This document shows, in pieces, positions 7,809-15,654 of a DNA stretch of 64,000 bases (positions are counted from its first letter, which is position 1; each line of letters opens with the position of its first letter). The notes under the pieces are model-generated. The model searched no databases. It was not told the DNA's origin and saw only the letters and a list, made by a program, of their open reading frames with translations. A program made the position numbers and the translations under genes. This DNA comes from JALZKA01 sp963754045 (lineage in GTDB: Bacteria; Actinomycetota; Thermoleophilia; Solirubrobacterales; 70-9). The stretch is from contig CAVWEN010000002.1 of assembly GCA_963754045.1 (NCBI GenBank), positions 806,001 to 870,000 on the forward strand, written 5' to 3'.

Positions 7809-8210
7809 CTAGCCGAGCTGCATCGGGGGACTCGTTTGCGAGCCTCCCGGGAGGATCCGCTCGGACTCCGGAATCTCACCCTCGGGCTGCTCGGCGCCCA
7901 GCAGCTCGGCGAGCTCGCCGGATTCGAGCATCTCCTCGACGATGTCGCAGCCCCCGACCAGCTCACCCTTGACGTAGAGCTGGGGGAACGTCTGCCACTC
8001 GTACAGCTCGGTCGTCGCCTCGCGGAGCGGCTGCAGAGCCGGCAAAACGTCGATCGCCCCGTACTCGATGCCCAGTGTGTCGAGCACCTGGACGACCCGC
8101 ATCGAGAACCCGCAGCGCGGAGCCTCTGGAGTGCCCTTCATGAAGAGCAGCACCGGGTGCTCTGCAACGAGTTCCGAGACCTTGGTCTTCAGCTCGGGAT
8201 CAGCGGCCAT
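7809..8210 (-). CDS. grxD: CGFS-type monothiol glutaredoxin (Grx4/GrxD family)
   Basis: A 133-residue monothiol glutaredoxin with the diagnostic CGFS active site in EAPRCGFSMRVVQ (about residue 34) plus FPQLYVKGELVGGCDI, the glutathione-binding loop. Family members bind a bridging [2Fe-2S] cluster, often with BolA, and traffic Fe-S clusters. The ATG at 8210 is chosen because upstream residues are not glutaredoxin-like. A C-terminal extension of about 25 residues (rich in Glu, Pro, Ser) is unusual. It is the last gene of the hemQ-fprA-bolA-grx string. Confidence 0.92.
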   Translation of the reverse strand: MAADPELKTKVSELVAEHPVLLFMKGTPEAPRCGFSMRVVQVLDTLGIEYGAIDVLPALQPLREATTELYEWQTFPQLYVKGELVGGCDIVEEMLESGELAELLGAEQPEGEIPESERILPGGSQTSPPMQLG

Positions 8211-8300
8211 GCACCGAGGGTAGCGTCCGCGCCCCACCGCGTCCCACCAGCCAGAACGCATGTGAAGCCTCGCCATGTCGGGGTCTTGTGCACGTTCGCG

Positions 8301-8531
8301 TTAGCCCGGGACGGAGGTCTGAATCGACAGGGCGTGGATTGCCCCGTCGTCGAAGCGCTCGCGCACCGCCGCACGCACCAGCCGGTGCTGGTCGATTCTG
8401 CTGAGGCCCTCGAATTCGGAGGCCGCTACGACCGCACGCAGATGGTCGCCGCCGCCCTCGTCGAGCACCTCGACCGTTGCGCCGGGCAGCGCCGCCTCGA
8501 TCATGCTTTTGATCTCGTCGAGGTCGGCCAT
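8301..8531 (-). CDS. bolA: BolA/IbaG family protein
   Basis: A 76-residue BolA-fold protein with the motifs MIEAALPGATVEVLDEGGGDHLRAVV (split by family gaps) and SRIDQHRLVRAAVRERF; the His in DQHR is the conserved Fe-S ligand. It partners with CGFS glutaredoxins, and that gene follows 90 bases downstream. The ATG at 8531 is preferred over a TTG four codons earlier. It starts 8 bases after the fprA stop, so the genes are probably co-transcribed. Confidence 0.9.
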   Translation of the reverse strand: MADLDEIKSMIEAALPGATVEVLDEGGGDHLRAVVAASEFEGLSRIDQHRLVRAAVRERFDDGAIHALSIQTSVPG

Positions 8532-8539
8532 GCGCCCAC

Positions 8540-10000
8540 TCAATCAGATCGCCGGCCGCGGGCGATCTCGTGCATGTCTGGTATGCGCACGAACTTCACC
8601 CGCGGGCGGCCGTGTGCTTCTCCCGCGGCCACCTCGGCCGCGTCGATTGCCTTCCAGCCCGCGAACTCGACGGCGGCGGGAACGCGCTCCCGTACCCACT
8701 CGTTCACCGCGTCGCCCGTGGCCAGGTCAGGCGGGTCGGCGACCTCACCGGCCTTGACGTCGGAGAGCAGCGCGGTGACCGTGTCGAGCGCGTCCTTCTT
8801 GTTCGTCCCGATCACGCCGCTCGGCCCTCGCTTGATCCAGCCGACCACGTAGATCCGGGGCAGCTGCTCACCCGTTTCGGGATCGACGGCACGGCCGTGG
8901 TCGTTCGGGACGACGCCGCGGCCGGCGTCGAATGGCAGTCCCTCCAGCTCGACGCCGCGATACCCGATCGAGCGCAGGACCAATCCGCATTCGATCTCCT
9001 CGCGCTCGCCGGTGTCGACGGCTCGGATCGAGCCGGAGTCGTCCCGGACCAGCTCGTTGCGGCCGATCACAAGGGACTCGACGCGCCCGTTGCCCCTGAT
9101 CTCGACTGGTGAGCATCCGAACCGCAGCACGATCCGGCGGCGCTTGCCCTCGGGCTCGAGCTTGCTGAAGCCGGCGAAGAGCTCGACGTTGCGCCGGTTC
9201 GTGGGGCCAGCCTCGTCCGAGTTCAGCCATTCACGAGAAACCTCGTCGAGGGCGGCGTCGGCGGGGTCGACGATCACGTCGGCGTCCATCATCTCGCCGA
9301 GCTCGCGCACCTCGGGGTTGGTGAAGGCGGCCTGTGCGGGCCCGCGGCGGCCCAGCACGACTATCTCCTTTACGCCGGACTCGGCGAGAGTGTCGATCGC
9401 GTGATCGGCCGTGTCGGTCTCCTCCAGCTCGGACCGCGTGAGGGCGAGCATCCGGGCGACGTCGGCGGCGACGTTGCCGTTGCCGATCACCACGACCCGT
9501 TCGCAGGAGAGGTCGAACTCACGGTCGGCGTAGTCCGGGTGGGCGTTGTACCAGGCGACGAACTCGGTGGCGGGATGGCTGCCGCGGAGGTTCTCACCGG
9601 GGATCCCGAGCCAGCGATCGGTGGAGGTGCCGTAGGCGTAGATAACCGCGTGGTAGCGGTCGTGTAGTTCCGCCGGGGCGATATCGGTGCCGATCTCGAC
9701 GCCGCCATGGAAGCGAAATCCCTCCCGGGCGGCCGTCTTCTCGTACATGCGGATCACGGACTTGATTTTCGGGTGGTCAGGCGCCACTCCGGCGCGCACC
9801 AGGCCGAACGGCGTTGGCAGCCGATCGAACATGTCGACCGAGATAGACAGCCCGCCCCCACTTGGCTGGTCCTCCGCCCCCTCTGGGCCAGCGGGGTCGG
9901 GGTTGTTCTTGAGCAGGTGCTCGGCCGTGTAGAAGCCAGCCGGACCGGAGCCGACGATTGCAACCCGTAGCGGGTTCTCGGAACTCCCAGGAGCGCTCAT
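8540..10000 (-). CDS. fprA: FAD-dependent ferredoxin-NADP+ reductase, FprA/adrenodoxin-reductase type
   Basis: A 486-residue flavoenzyme moving electrons between NADPH and ferredoxin. The FAD motif GSGPAGFYTAEHLLK is near residue 17 and the NADP-binding motif VIGNGNVAADVARML near 172. PTPFGLVRAGVAPDHPKIKSV and IGTNKKDALDTV are classic for mycobacterial FprA and adrenodoxin reductase. Its ATG is one base from the hemQ stop, so the two are co-transcribed; it could power Fe-S or haem-related redox steps. Confidence 0.93.
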   Translation of the reverse strand: MSAPGSSENPLRVAIVGSGPAGFYTAEHLLKNNPDPAGPEGAEDQPSGGGLSISVDMFDRLPTPFGLVRAGVAPDHPKIKSVIRMYEKTAAREGFRFHGGVEIGTDIAPAELHDRYHAVIYAYGTSTDRWLGIPGENLRGSHPATEFVAWYNAHPDYADREFDLSCERVVVIGNGNVAADVARMLALTRSELEETDTADHAIDTLAESGVKEIVVLGRRGPAQAAFTNPEVRELGEMMDADVIVDPADAALDEVSREWLNSDEAGPTNRRNVELFAGFSKLEPEGKRRRIVLRFGCSPVEIRGNGRVESLVIGRNELVRDDSGSIRAVDTGEREEIECGLVLRSIGYRGVELEGLPFDAGRGVVPNDHGRAVDPETGEQLPRIYVVGWIKRGPSGVIGTNKKDALDTVTALLSDVKAGEVADPPDLATGDAVNEWVRERVPAAVEFAGWKAIDAAEVAAGEAHGRPRVKFVRIPDMHEIARGRRSD

Positions 10001-10001
10001 G

Positions 10002-10739
10002 TCATGCCTGCGCGGTGGCCCCGGCGTGAGCCGAGGCGGCGGTGCCGTCGAGCGCGTCGAGTGCGCGACCGACCGACATCGCGACGCAGGTGAAGATGGG
10101 AATGTCGCGCAGCGTGTACTCGCTGGACTCCGAGCCGCGCAGCTCCTGCACGAGGTCGAGGAAGCGACCCGGGTCGTCGGCCTCGAACGAGACGACGAAC
10201 TCCTGATCGTCGATGCCGAACGAGTACGCCGTGTTGATCGTGATGTCGGGGTAGGTGCGGCCGATCTCGATGTGCTCGGTCATCACCCGGCGGCGCTCCT
10301 CGAGCGACAGGCGATACCAGTCTCGGCGCTTGTCAAGGGGGTAGACAAACAAATACTTACGCTCCGATTGGCAGATCTCCGGCCGGGCGTCGGCGTCCGA
10401 GTAGGGCGACGGCTTGGTCATCGCCAAGTAGGAGTGGGGGATCGACATCCACTTCGCGAGACCGCTCTGGGAGAGCACGACGTGGAAGTTGTGGACGTCC
10501 TCAAGCACGGGGGACTGGCAGAGCAGCACGAGGTCCGTGTCGCCCCGCGTGCCGACCGTCGAGTAGGCGCGCAGGGAGCGGTCGAGCGCGTAGTCCTCGC
10601 ATGCGGCGAGGAACTCACGTTTATCCTCAGCCCGTGCTGCGGCCTCGCGGCGCTGCCATGCGGGATCGAGCTTGAAGAACGTGAACTTCGCGAAGGTGCG
10701 ATCGGGTTTGTCTAATGAGCGACTCTGTCGCGAAAGCAG
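10002..10739 (-). CDS. hemQ: Coproheme decarboxylase HemQ (ChdC), apparent CTG start
   Basis: A 245-residue haem-peroxidase-like protein of the chlorite-dismutase fold; it oxidatively decarboxylates coproheme to haem b in the coproporphyrin-dependent pathway. Diagnostic stretches are RTFAKFTFFKLDP, KYLFVYPLDKRRDWYRL (carrying the candidate catalytic Tyr) and a C-terminal NTAYSFGIDDQEFVVSFE. No ATG, GTG or TTG occurs in frame near the N-terminus; the next one upstream is about 45 codons inside the divergent gene. A CTG at 10739 has AGGGAGG five bases before it, so I start there. Confidence 0.87.
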   Translation of the reverse strand: MLSRQSRSLDKPDRTFAKFTFFKLDPAWQRREAAARAEDKREFLAACEDYALDRSLRAYSTVGTRGDTDLVLLCQSPVLEDVHNFHVVLSQSGLAKWMSIPHSYLAMTKPSPYSDADARPEICQSERKYLFVYPLDKRRDWYRLSLEERRRVMTEHIEIGRTYPDITINTAYSFGIDDQEFVVSFEADDPGRFLDLVQELRGSESSEYTLRDIPIFTCVAMSVGRALDALDGTAASAHAGATAQA

Positions 10740-10767
10740 GGCGGCCTCCCTGGTAAGGGGGTGTCTC

Positions 10768-12690
10768 TTGAGCTTGATGCTAACGAGCGTTGGCGTTGCC
10801 GCCTGCTTGTTCGCGACGCCTGGGCACGCGCAGTCGGACCCCGCCGAACCCGACGGCCGTGTGGTCATCGCCGTCCTTCCGTACGCCACGACGGTCGAAC
10901 AGATCGGCGCCGTGGCGGGCGTCTCGCCGGGGATCATGAGCGCTGGCCTCGGCTCGGTTCCGCCCGCGCAGAGCATCCTCGATATCGGCCAGGGCAACCG
11001 GGTCAACCAGCGCCTCTACGACACTGACCTGCCGCCGGTCTACGTGCGCGACGGCGCCATCGAGGGTGGACTTTGGGACGAGGTGCTTCAGCGTGCGGAG
11101 GACGCGCCGGCCAGGGTGAGTCCCGGGTTGCTCACGACGACGATCGAGGCAGCCGGCGTCTCGGTGCGCTCGGAGGTTGCCGACGGCCTCGCGCCGCTGC
11201 TGGCGGCCGATCGCGAGGGAGAGATCGAACTGGCGCCGCAATGCGCCTTTGGGTGTCCGGAGGGCGTCACCGTTGTTCGGGCCGAGTCCGGTGAACTCGA
11301 ATCGCTGGTGAAGACGCTCGACCAAGACGACCTGCTGATCGCGTTCGGTGCCGGCTTTCGTAGCGAGCAGCCGCTCTGGTCCCTTGGGCTCGCCGGATCG
11401 GGCTACGGCGAGGGCAACCTCACCTCGGACTCGACCAGGACCGGCGGCGTCGTGACGACCACGGACATCGCCCCGACCATTCTCGAGCGCCTGGGGGCGG
11501 AGGTCCCCGGTGAGATGAACGGCAGCGCGATTCGTGCCGAGGGGGACAAGGACGCGGCCGGGGTCGCCGATCTCCAGGAGCGGCTAGCCGACCGGCCTAG
11601 CCGTGACACGGTGGCGCTGCTGCCGCTGCTCGTCTGGCTGCTCGCGGCAGGCTTTGTGGCCCGCTTCGCCGGCGGGTCGGCCGGGCGAGGCGCTTTTGTC
11701 GTGTTCGGGCTGGCCTGCGCTTGGGCGCCGTTCATGCTCCTCGTGGCAGCCGCCCTCGATCTAGGCGAGCTCGCGTCCGCTCTGCTCATGGGGCTCGGCT
11801 CGGTGGCGGCGGCGCTGACAACCAGCCGGGTGGTTCCGGGCTACGGCGGGCTCGCGCTCGCCTGCGGGATCACTGTCGGGGCGCACGCAGTCGACGTGGT
11901 CGCCGGGTCGCCCTACACCGCGCTCTCGGTACTTGGCCCGAACCCGGGCGGGGGCGTTCGCTTCTTCGGGATCGGCAACGAACTCGAGGCGATCCTGACC
12001 ACGCTCACCTTGGTCGGGGCGGGCGCTGCGCTCACCCTTCTCGACGGGATCACGCCGCGGCGGGCGGCGGCGGGCTTCCTCGTAGTCGCGGCGATCGCAA
12101 CCCTTTGCTTCGCGCCCGGGCGCTTCGGCGCCGATGTGGGCGCCGCCATCGTGCTCGGGTCCGGCGGTGCGACCGCGGCCGTGTTGGCGCTCGGGATCGA
12201 GCGTCGCCGGGCGGTCCTCCTGGTCACCGGCGGCGGCGTGCTGGCACTCGGCGCGCTACTGCTCATCGACCTGGCGCTGGGCGGCGCACACCTCAGCCGA
12301 ACGGTTCTCGGAGCCGGCGAGGCGGGCGACCTGGCGGATGTGCTCGAGCGCCGAATCCGGCTCATGGTCAGAACCTTCACGAGCCCCGTGTATCCCGAGC
12401 TTCTGATCGCGACCGCGGCCCTGTTGGCGGCGGCCTACGTCCGTCGCGAGCGCGTGCTGGGGTGGTTCGGCGAGGCTTGGCCCGCCCGCTGCGGAGCGCT
12501 CGGCGCCCTGTCCGGTGTGCTCATCGGCACGATTGCAAATGATTCGGGCTCGGTCCTGCTGGTGATCGGAACGATCTATTTGGGTGCTGCTGCGGCTTTC
12601 GTATGGGGTACGGGGCCATTTCGCGTACCATCAGATCGGTGCGCATCGCCATCGTCTCGCCCTATTCCTGGACCTATCCCGGGGGCGTAG
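10768..12690 (+). CDS. Polytopic membrane protein with alkaline-phosphatase-like extracytoplasmic domain
   Basis: A roughly 640-residue protein. It starts at TTG 10768 (six bases after AAGGGGG) or ATG 10777, with a Sec signal peptide ending near GHAQS. Residues 30-265 form an exported domain ending in VVTTTDIAPTILERLGAEVPGEMNG, like the C-terminus of sulfatase/alkaline-phosphatase-superfamily enzymes, though the metal-binding residues cannot be confirmed. From about residue 280 there are ten or more hydrophobic segments. The end overlaps the next gene by 52 bases. Together with the downstream glycosyltransferase-flippase it may act on envelope lipids or glycans (inference). Confidence 0.65.
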   Translation: MSLMLTSVGVAACLFATPGHAQSDPAEPDGRVVIAVLPYATTVEQIGAVAGVSPGIMSAGLGSVPPAQSILDIGQGNRVNQRLYDTDLPPVYVRDGAIEGGLWDEVLQRAEDAPARVSPGLLTTTIEAAGVSVRSEVADGLAPLLAADREGEIELAPQCAFGCPEGVTVVRAESGELESLVKTLDQDDLLIAFGAGFRSEQPLWSLGLAGSGYGEGNLTSDSTRTGGVVTTTDIAPTILERLGAEVPGEMNGSAIRAEGDKDAAGVADLQERLADRPSRDTVALLPLLVWLLAAGFVARFAGGSAGRGAFVVFGLACAWAPFMLLVAAALDLGELASALLMGLGSVAAALTTSRVVPGYGGLALACGITVGAHAVDVVAGSPYTALSVLGPNPGGGVRFFGIGNELEAILTTLTLVGAGAALTLLDGITPRRAAAGFLVVAAIATLCFAPGRFGADVGAAIVLGSGGATAAVLALGIERRRAVLLVTGGGVLALGALLLIDLALGGAHLSRTVLGAGEAGDLADVLERRIRLMVRTFTSPVYPELLIATAALLAAAYVRRERVLGWFGEAWPARCGALGALSGVLIGTIANDSGSVLLVIGTIYLGAAAAFVWGTGPFRVPSDRCASPSSRPIPGPIPGA

Positions 12691-14951
12691 TCAGACATGT
12701 GGAGTCGCTGGCCGAGGAGCTGATCGCTCGCGGCCACGAGGTACGCGTGCTGGCGCCCTGGGACCCGCCCGACCGCCTGAGCCAGGTGTTGCATCGCGCT
12801 GTCCCGGAGTCGGGCGACCCGCCGGTGTATCTGCGCAAGCTCGGCCGTACGTTCGGTTTTGGCGCCAACGGCTCCGTTTCGAACAACTCGCCGTTTCCGG
12901 GTGGAGTCTCCTCGCTGCGCCGCGAGCTCGACGCGTTCGCGCCGGAAGTGGTGCATGTGCACGAGCCGCTGGCCGGATTCATCGGCTGGGAGGCCTGCTC
13001 GTATCACGCCGCCCCCGTCGTTTCGACCTTTCACGCCTATTCGACGAAGGCGATTCCGAATCACTTCGCGAGCGCCTGTGGCGCGCGGCGAAAGTTCAAC
13101 CAGCTGAACGCGCGGATCGCTGTCTCCGAGGCCGCGGCTTGGACCTGCAAGCGCTGGTTCGGCGGCAACTACACGATCGTCCCGAACGGGGTGGATATCG
13201 ACGCCTCGTCGTCGGCCCCTAAGCCCGATAACGATGAGCTTCGAGTGCTGTTCGTCGGTCGCGCCGAGGAGCGCAAGGGTCTGCCGGTGCTCCTACAGGC
13301 ATTCGGCGCGCTGGTCGAGCACGTCCCGGCCCGTCTGGACATCGTCGGTGTGACCGAGCAGGAGGCATCCCGTTATCTCGACGATCCTGCGGTCGAGGGC
13401 CGTGTGAACGCGATGGGGCGGGTGCCCCACTCCGAGTTGTGGCGTCGTCTGCACGAGGCGGACGTGCTCTGCGCACCCTCGCTCTCCGGCGAGAGCTTCG
13501 GAATGATCCTCACCGAGGCGTTCGCCGCGGGCACGCCGGTAATCGCCTCCAATATCGCCGGCTACGCGGACGTCGTGTCCGACGGAGTGGACGGCGTCCT
13601 CGTCCCCCCCGCCGACGCACAGCGACTGGCCGAGGAGCTGCAGGCGATGCATCACGAGCCGGAACGCCGCCGGGCGATGGGCGCCGCGGCGCTGGTGTCC
13701 GCGAAACGCTACGCCTGGCCCCGAGTCGCCCAGCAGGTGGAGAGTGTCTACGAGGAGGCCGTGGCGGTTCCAGACCCCGCCGGCGGCCGCCAGCGGGTGT
13801 GCCGGCGCTTTGGGTTTGTCCCCGCCGATGGGCACCCGACCGCGCGTGCGCGTCGGCTGCCTTCGCTCGATCCGGCCCCTGTTCATGGCGCGGGGCGCGC
13901 ACGGGTGGCCAAGCGGATCGGGATGGCGATCGCCGCAGCGCTGGGCGTGGGCTTGACCGCGCTCGCCGCGAACCGCATCGGGCTGCACAACGTGGTCGAA
14001 TCGATCGTCCGCTCCGACGCGAGCTGGCTGCTGGCGGCAACCGCCCTGATGGTTGCCTCCCTCTTCATGCGCGCCGTGTCCTGGCATGCGATCGCGCGCT
14101 CCGCACTTCCGCGAAGTCCACTCCGCGGGCGCGACGTGACCTCGGCAACCATGATCGGGGTGCTGATGTCGGCCACGTTGCCCGCCCGCCTCGGCGAGCC
14201 GGCGCGAGCGATGGTGCTGGCGCGAAGGACGGGCCGGATTCGCGAGAACTTCCCGGTACTGCTGGGCACCCTGGTCTCGCAGACCGCGCTCAACATCGTC
14301 GCGCTGCTGATTCTCGGCGCGATCATCGTCGGCTCGACCGACCTCTTCTCGTCGAAGACCGAACGCCTCTTCCTGGTCAGTCTGGCGCCGCTCGCAATCC
14401 TGTTGGCGGTCGTCGTGGCGCCCTCGATCGTGCGCGAGAACGGGAGCGGTCGTGTCGCGCGGTGGATGGCGGCGATCCGCTCGGCGTTGCTCGCGGTGCG
14501 CCGCGGGCTGGTCGTTTTCCGCGATCGCCGTCGCGGCCCCGTCGCAGCGCTGGCTCAGATGACGGCCTGGGGCCTGCAACTGCTCGCCTGCTTCACGCTC
14601 TTCACAGCCCTCGGCCTCGACAGCAACCCGCAGATCGGGATCGGCGCGGCGGCGGCGGTGCTGTTCGCCGTCAACGTGACTGCCGTCGTGCCCGCGACTC
14701 CCTCGAACATCGGCGTTTTCCAGCTTGCTGTGATCAGCGTGCTGACCACCGGCTTCGGCGTTAGCGCCGCGAATGCGCTCGCCTACGGGGTGATCCTGCA
14801 GGCAGTCGAGATCGCGACCGCGGTCGCGCTCGGCCTGCCGGCCCTCGTCCGCGAGGGGCTGACCTGGTCAGATATGCGGATGCGGGCGTTGTCGAGTTCA
14901 CAGGTGCGCCTGCGCCCCCGAGCCGGCGACGGCGCAACCGACCCGCTCTAG
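12639..14951 (+). CDS. PimA-like GT4 glycosyltransferase fused to LPG-synthase-type flippase domain
   Basis: A 770-residue two-part protein starting at GTG 12639. Residues 1-385 are a GT-B, family 4 glycosyltransferase: MRIAIVSPYSWTYPGGVVRH-type start, VVHVHEPLAGFIG, IVPNGVDID, and the donor-site GESFGMILTEAFAAGTPVIAS. The PGG, HVHEP and FHAYSTK positions closely resemble phosphatidylinositol mannosyltransferase PimA. After a linker, residues 425-750 are a polytopic domain with the LPG_synthase_TM/UPF0104 pattern (SATLPARLGEPARAMVL, TAVVPATPSNIGVFQ). This suggests mannosylation of a lipid carrier and its movement across the membrane in one chain. Confidence 0.87.
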   Translation: MRIAIVSPYSWTYPGGVVRHVESLAEELIARGHEVRVLAPWDPPDRLSQVLHRAVPESGDPPVYLRKLGRTFGFGANGSVSNNSPFPGGVSSLRRELDAFAPEVVHVHEPLAGFIGWEACSYHAAPVVSTFHAYSTKAIPNHFASACGARRKFNQLNARIAVSEAAAWTCKRWFGGNYTIVPNGVDIDASSSAPKPDNDELRVLFVGRAEERKGLPVLLQAFGALVEHVPARLDIVGVTEQEASRYLDDPAVEGRVNAMGRVPHSELWRRLHEADVLCAPSLSGESFGMILTEAFAAGTPVIASNIAGYADVVSDGVDGVLVPPADAQRLAEELQAMHHEPERRRAMGAAALVSAKRYAWPRVAQQVESVYEEAVAVPDPAGGRQRVCRRFGFVPADGHPTARARRLPSLDPAPVHGAGRARVAKRIGMAIAAALGVGLTALAANRIGLHNVVESIVRSDASWLLAATALMVASLFMRAVSWHAIARSALPRSPLRGRDVTSATMIGVLMSATLPARLGEPARAMVLARRTGRIRENFPVLLGTLVSQTALNIVALLILGAIIVGSTDLFSSKTERLFLVSLAPLAILLAVVVAPSIVRENGSGRVARWMAAIRSALLAVRRGLVVFRDRRRGPVAALAQMTAWGLQLLACFTLFTALGLDSNPQIGIGAAAAVLFAVNVTAVVPATPSNIGVFQLAVISVLTTGFGVSAANALAYGVILQAVEIATAVALGLPALVREGLTWSDMRMRALSSSQVRLRPRAGDGATDPL

Positions 14952-15056
14952 TAGGCGCGCGACGCAGCCGCGTCAGGTTAGCGCCGATCGGACGGACCGA
15001 CCATGTGCGCCTGGGATAGCCGGGTGCTTGAAACAACCGCATGGAGGTTCCGTCCC

Positions 15057-15473
15057 ATGGACGAAAGCAAGCGCCGCAACCGACTGGTTGCGGGTGTGGT
15101 CGTTGCGATTGCCCTGCTACTCGGTGTTGGTGGCGTTGCGATTGGAGGTGAGTCCGCTCAGCGCGCGCCCGTGTCGACGCCGCCGCCGGCAGAGAAGGCG
15201 AAGTCGCAGCCCCAGGCGGCCGTGGATATCGCGCGTGCCGCTGCCCGAGCTCGGTGCAAGCTGAACTGCGTGAAGCGCAAGCTGAACCAGCTAATCGGTG
15301 CGCATAACGCGCTCGCGAACGACTACTACAACTGTGAGACGCTCGTGCCGATCACGTCATACGACGGCTACGAGTACGACGATGGAGCGGGCGGCACCGT
15401 GATCACCTCGGCACTCGACTTCACCGATTCCGGAGACTTTCCGGACGAACTGGCGGTGGTATACGTCTGCTAG
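15057..15473 (+). CDS. Single-pass exported hypothetical protein
   Basis: A 138-residue protein of unknown function. The ATG at 15057 has GGAGG 10 bases upstream. A positively charged N-terminus (DESKRRNR) precedes one transmembrane or signal segment (LVAGVVVAIALLLGVGGVAIGG), then a Pro/Lys-rich spacer. The helical region contains the pair CKLNC, and the Tyr/Asp-rich tail has DYYNCETL and a terminal Cys. Four cysteines outside the membrane could form two disulfides. A strong hairpin follows the gene. Confidence 0.6.
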   Translation: MDESKRRNRLVAGVVVAIALLLGVGGVAIGGESAQRAPVSTPPPAEKAKSQPQAAVDIARAAARARCKLNCVKRKLNQLIGAHNALANDYYNCETLVPITSYDGYEYDDGAGGTVITSALDFTDSGDFPDELAVVYVC

Positions 15474-15486
15474 TCGACGCGCAAGA

Positions 15487-15516
15487 GGGCCGGAGCGGGT
15501 TCGCCCGCTGCGGCCC
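15487..15516 (+). terminator. UUCG-loop hairpin terminator
   Basis: Two 13-base arms (GGGCCGGAGCGGG / CCCGCTGCGGCCC) pair with a single mismatch around a TTCG tetraloop, 14 bases after the stop of the upstream gene. It has no T-tract, as is common in GC-rich actinobacteria. It separates that gene from the SAM riboswitch. Confidence 0.7.
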
Positions 15517-15536
15517 CCTGGCGCTATCCTGAGCCA

Positions 15537-15638
15537 GACCATCAAGAGCGGCTGAGGGACCCGGACCAGTGACGCCGCCGCAACCGATGCGGCCTTCAGA
15601 GGCTGACTACGGTGCGACAGCCGGGAAACACGATGGAG
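15537..15638 (+). ncRNA. SAM-I (S-box) riboswitch upstream of metH
   Basis: S-box landmarks occur in order: ATCAAGAG directly after the P1 strand, then CGGCTGAGGGACC, GTGACG, CCGCAACC and GGTGC. P1 is closed by CCATC (15539-15543) with GATGG (15632-15636). AGGAGG at 15637-15642, the metH ribosome binding site, directly abuts P1. S-adenosylmethionine is therefore expected to reduce metH expression, perhaps at the level of translation (inference). Confidence 0.82.
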
Positions 15639-15654
15639 GAGGTGACTCGAAAGC

